A DNA stretch of 33,272 bases. Source: Coriobacteriales bacterium (GTDB lineage Bacteria > Actinomycetota > Coriobacteriia > Coriobacteriales > UBA8131). Shown piece by piece: positions 31,249 through 33,272 of this stretch (positions are counted from its first letter, which is position 1; every line of letters begins with the position of its first letter). Where the stretch lies: the NCBI GenBank assembly GCA_031263105.1, contig JAISGJ010000220.1, positions 1 through 33,272 on the forward strand, in the 5' to 3' direction. A program made the translations under genes and the position numbers. The notes under the pieces were generated by a model. That model searched no databases. It was not told the DNA's origin and saw only the letters and a list, made by a program, of their open reading frames with translations.

Positions 31249-32709
31249 TCAGAGCACGGTGTATTTGGTTGCAGCAGATGTGCCGTTGCCGACTCTTTGC
31301 ACCCTGCCCTGACCAATCAGCTTGCTCAGTGAGTAGCGAACTTTAGCAAAGGTCAGACCCGTTGCCTTCTCAATCTGGCTTCGTGACAGGGGCTCTGTCC
31401 TTAAAGCCGCGAGTATCAAATCAATGTTACTCTTCTTGTCCCCCGTATCCTTCTCCAGGATTACGACAGGCTCATCCGGCTCGGCTCCTGCCGGTTTCAG
31501 TATCACCGTGAAATAGATGCCAGCATCAATAAAAGTGGGTGGCGCCATGTCAAGCGAGGCCAACTCTTCCAGAATCCGAGGAATCCCGCTGCCGAGCCTC
31601 TCTATGACGTTTTCCCCGCCATCGTCAACGACGTACTGGCATATCTCGGCAATCTTAGCGTTTCGCGTCTTTGAGCTGGTATGCCCAAGCTCATCTACTG
31701 ACAGGCCGTATAATCCGCCAGGATTACTGATAACCAGACGGTCGTCTTCAATGATGAGACTGATGTTTTGGAGCATGGACACAGGATTCATATCGCGATG
31801 AATCAGGGTGTTCGCGACCAACTCTCTGACCACAGATACGGGATACTCTCTGACATTGCGCACATGGCCGCTGCTCAGATTCAAAGTGAGCTCGTCGGTA
31901 TTGTGCTCAAGCCAGTGCAGGGTTTCGCTGAGTATCGTGGGGATCGGCCCATCTATCGAGTTGACATTGACGGCCCTAACCCTGTTGGGGCGGCTTTTCT
32001 TCTGTACGCTGACTTTGATTGAGTAATTTGGTAGAAACTGCTGAGGGAATATGCCCAAGGCTACTGCTCCGGCAACAGTCAGCTCGCCCTTGCGGTCGAT
32101 CACGCCTGTGCGAAACAGAATGTCCTCATCTTCCAATTTCGCAAGCGCTTGCGATTGTTTGCGCCGCCTTGCAATGTATGATTGCGTCAAATCCTTGTTC
32201 AAATCCTCAACTCTTGAGCCAGAGATGGTATCCTCATCAAAATGACTCGGACCGCGGCCAGCTATGAAGAACATCTCCTCTTGCGGCGAAAGGTGATAGT
32301 CACCATCGTAGAGCCTGATGTATGCCTTGCCGCTCTTCTCGATCTTGACTGGCTTCACCGTTCTGTCAGACTCCAGCACTCTTGCCCAAACGACCTGTTT
32401 GCTCCCAACGTTTATTAGAATGGTCTCAATAGTTATTGTGATCGAGAAGTTCTTGCGAGCGTAAGAGGCCAACGCCTGTTGGCACCGCTTTGGGTCATAT
32501 ACGCCAACGATGCTAAACTCAGCATTCTCGTCCACTCCGAGTATGATTACGCCGCCTCCTGGCGTATTGGCAAATGCAGACATTGTTTCCAATATGGATT
32601 CAGGCATTCCTCCAGAAGCAGTCTTTACCTCAAAATGGCGGTTATCGCTACGCTCTAACCGAAGTTCTGCGAGAACCGCATTGAGTCTGCTCAGGTCCAC
32701 CGTTTCCAT
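31249..32709 (-). CDS. AlbA_2 (Schlafen-like) ATP-binding regulator-type protein
   Basis: A 486-residue protein of the same broad type as the gene at 24511. The AlbA_2 domain is at ~15-150 (HFEVKTASGGMPESI, then FANTPGGGVIILGVDEN). The central region has the GHKL-like VVRELVANTLIHRDMN, ISNPGGLYGL and RLGSGIPRI motifs. A winged helix closes the protein (LSRSQIEKATGLTFAKVRYS). Members of this group often act as transcription regulators, and the array of repeats just upstream supports self-regulation (inference). The start is unsure: ATG 32709 is preferred for its fit to the family; GTG 32733 would add eight residues. Neither has a good ribosome site. The two AlbA_2 proteins in this window are clearly divergent from each other. 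Confidence 0.82.
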   Translation of the reverse strand: METVDLSRLNAVLAELRLERSDNRHFEVKTASGGMPESILETMSAFANTPGGGVIILGVDENAEFSIVGVYDPKRCQQALASYARKNFSITITIETILINVGSKQVVWARVLESDRTVKPVKIEKSGKAYIRLYDGDYHLSPQEEMFFIAGRGPSHFDEDTISGSRVEDLNKDLTQSYIARRRKQSQALAKLEDEDILFRTGVIDRKGELTVAGAVALGIFPQQFLPNYSIKVSVQKKSRPNRVRAVNVNSIDGPIPTILSETLHWLEHNTDELTLNLSSGHVRNVREYPVSVVRELVANTLIHRDMNPVSMLQNISLIIEDDRLVISNPGGLYGLSVDELGHTSSKTRNAKIAEICQYVVDDGGENVIERLGSGIPRILEELASLDMAPPTFIDAGIYFTVILKPAGAEPDEPVVILEKDTGDKKSNIDLILAALRTEPLSRSQIEKATGLTFAKVRYSLSKLIGQGRVQRVGNGTSAATKYTVL

Positions 32710-32768
32710 ACATGCCCCATTTCTACTTTCCACTTGTCAGTTCTCAGCTCTCTCGAACGCCAGCCTCG

Positions 32769-32856
32769 GCACCACCTAGACAAAACTAGGCAACTATTCT
32801 CTAAGACCTAGACATTTTCACTAAGCCTTGGACAATTTCCACCAAGACCTAGACAA
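32769..32856 (-). promoter_or_regulatory. Array of four 15-bp operator-like repeats
   Basis: On the minus strand TTGTCTAGGTCTTAG or a close variant occurs at 32856-32842, 32835-32821, 32815-32801 and 32783-32769. Spacings are 21, 20 and 32 bases, so three sites fall on the same helix face. An AATAGT-like -10 lies between the last two sites. The array sits 60-150 bases upstream of the AlbA_2 gene. Confidence 0.55.
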
Positions 32857-32929
32857 TATTGTTGCACGTTTCACTAGGTATGGCAAACCTTAGTCAGACT
32901 TCTCTCTTCTCTCTTCTGGCGAGTCGATG

Positions 32930-32972
32930 CAGAAAATGCTACTGTAGCACATGACACTACAGAAAAGGCTAC
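32930..32972. promoter_or_regulatory. Paired CAGAAAA-N-GCTAC repeats
   Basis: CAGAAAATGCTAC (32930-32942) and CAGAAAAGGCTAC (32960-32972) are direct repeats 30 bases apart, with an inverted CTGTAG/CTACAG pair (32942-32947, 32957-32962) between them. Possible regulator site; nothing more can be said. Bases 32973-33063 show nothing recognisable. Confidence 0.3.
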
Positions 32973-33063
32973 ACTGAATACCGAGGAGCGGGAGTCGCTG
33001 CGTTGCTTACGAGGGACGCACAATAGGCTCTCTGGCAGTCACACGATAGAAAGCAATCGACCC

Positions 33064-33255
33064 GTGAGCGCAACCGGCCAGAGAATCTCAGAGCTCGAAA
33101 GGCGATTGACTCTGTTGCGAGCCGACAGGGAGAAAATCGATAGCGAGATCGAAAGCCTAGGGAAGCGCCGATTTATTCCCCCTGAGCGCACCGCTTGCGT
33201 CAATCGTGTTATGTGGCCCGCCTTGGCGGGCCACATTTTTTTTGATAGGCCCTGA
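33064..33255 (+). CDS. Doubtful small coiled-coil ORF
   Basis: A GTG-started 63-residue frame with a heptad-like charged helix (ISELERRLTLLRADREKIDS). It resembles the coiled-coil tail of some recombinases or a remnant. The frame reads straight through the strong terminator at 33212-33243, giving an implausible C terminus (MWPALAGHIFF), and no ribosome site is present. Probably a gene relic, not an intact gene. Confidence 0.2.
   Translation: MSATGQRISELERRLTLLRADREKIDSEIESLGKRRFIPPERTACVNRVMWPALAGHIFFDRP
33212..33243 (+). terminator. Strong Rho-independent terminator
   Basis: TGTGGCCCGCC and GGCGGGCCACA form a perfect 11-bp GC-rich stem with a TT loop, followed by eight T residues (33236-33243). 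It is the clearest terminator in the window, although no convincing plus-strand gene leads into it. Confidence 0.9.
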
Positions 33256-33272
33256 TATCGGCAAGAACATAA

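Noticed and set aside
32769-32972. CRISPR array or plasmid iterons
   Set aside because: Repeats are only 13-15 bp, few and irregularly spaced, with no spacers of constant length, cas genes or replication initiator; an operator array fits better.

Overview
This is a high-GC window, most likely from a gut actinobacterium of the class Coriobacteriia (Eggerthellaceae-like). That placement is inference. It rests on the GC-rich coding style, an LPxTG surface protein, and a module made of a Tat-exported fumarate-reductase-like flavoprotein, a multihaem cytochrome c and a membrane-embedded LuxR regulator, an arrangement I associate with that group.

Layout. (1) Positions 1-1.8 kb hold a run of small, closely packed accessory genes: DUF1697 (5' end outside the window), an unknown protein with an internal duplication, an Imm-5-like protein, DUF1801 and a coding remnant. 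(2) Positions 1.8-10 kb look like chromosomal backbone: a GPH-type sugar symporter, tRNA-Val and tRNA-Asp with readable promoters, an alpha/beta hydrolase followed by a GH3 lipoprotein, an LPxTG protein with X2-like domains, and a DUF218-Amidase_6 fusion. (3) Positions 10-27 kb are a defence island. It contains a type I restriction-modification locus (hsdM, truncated rhuM, hsdS, tyrosine recombinase, second hsdS, hsdR), a HepT-MntA toxin-antitoxin pair, an MmeI-like single-chain restriction-modification enzyme, an AT-rich HEPN protein of unknown family, an AlbA_2/Schlafen-type protein, two tiny cysteine-containing ORFs and an AbiEii-like remnant. (4) Positions 27-31.2 kb carry the anaerobic-respiration module: hexahaem cytochrome, flavoprotein and a divergent LuxR regulator. 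(5) Positions 31.2-33.3 kb hold a second AlbA_2 protein, an array of operator-like repeats upstream of it, and a strong terminator.

How parts work together. The two hsdS genes share a 37-bp central and an 82-bp 3' repeat, both in direct orientation, with a recombinase gene between them. This predicts exchange of target-recognition domains through an excised circle. The MmeI-like gene, the HEPN gene and the AlbA_2 gene lie head to tail with short gaps and look like one operon; this is the best candidate for an undescribed defence system. The flavoprotein and cytochrome genes are adjacent and diverge from the regulator across a promoter region with several inverted repeats.

Repeats. Four copies of a palindromic, MITE-like element occur (about 1.84, 4.19, 10.13 and 26.88 kb). 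The first copy has a perfect 8-bp target duplication, the second has 7 of 8 matching bases, and the third is diverged but its unoccupied ancestral site survives near 20.13 kb. That third insertion lies in a leader segment shared by hsdM and the MmeI-like gene.
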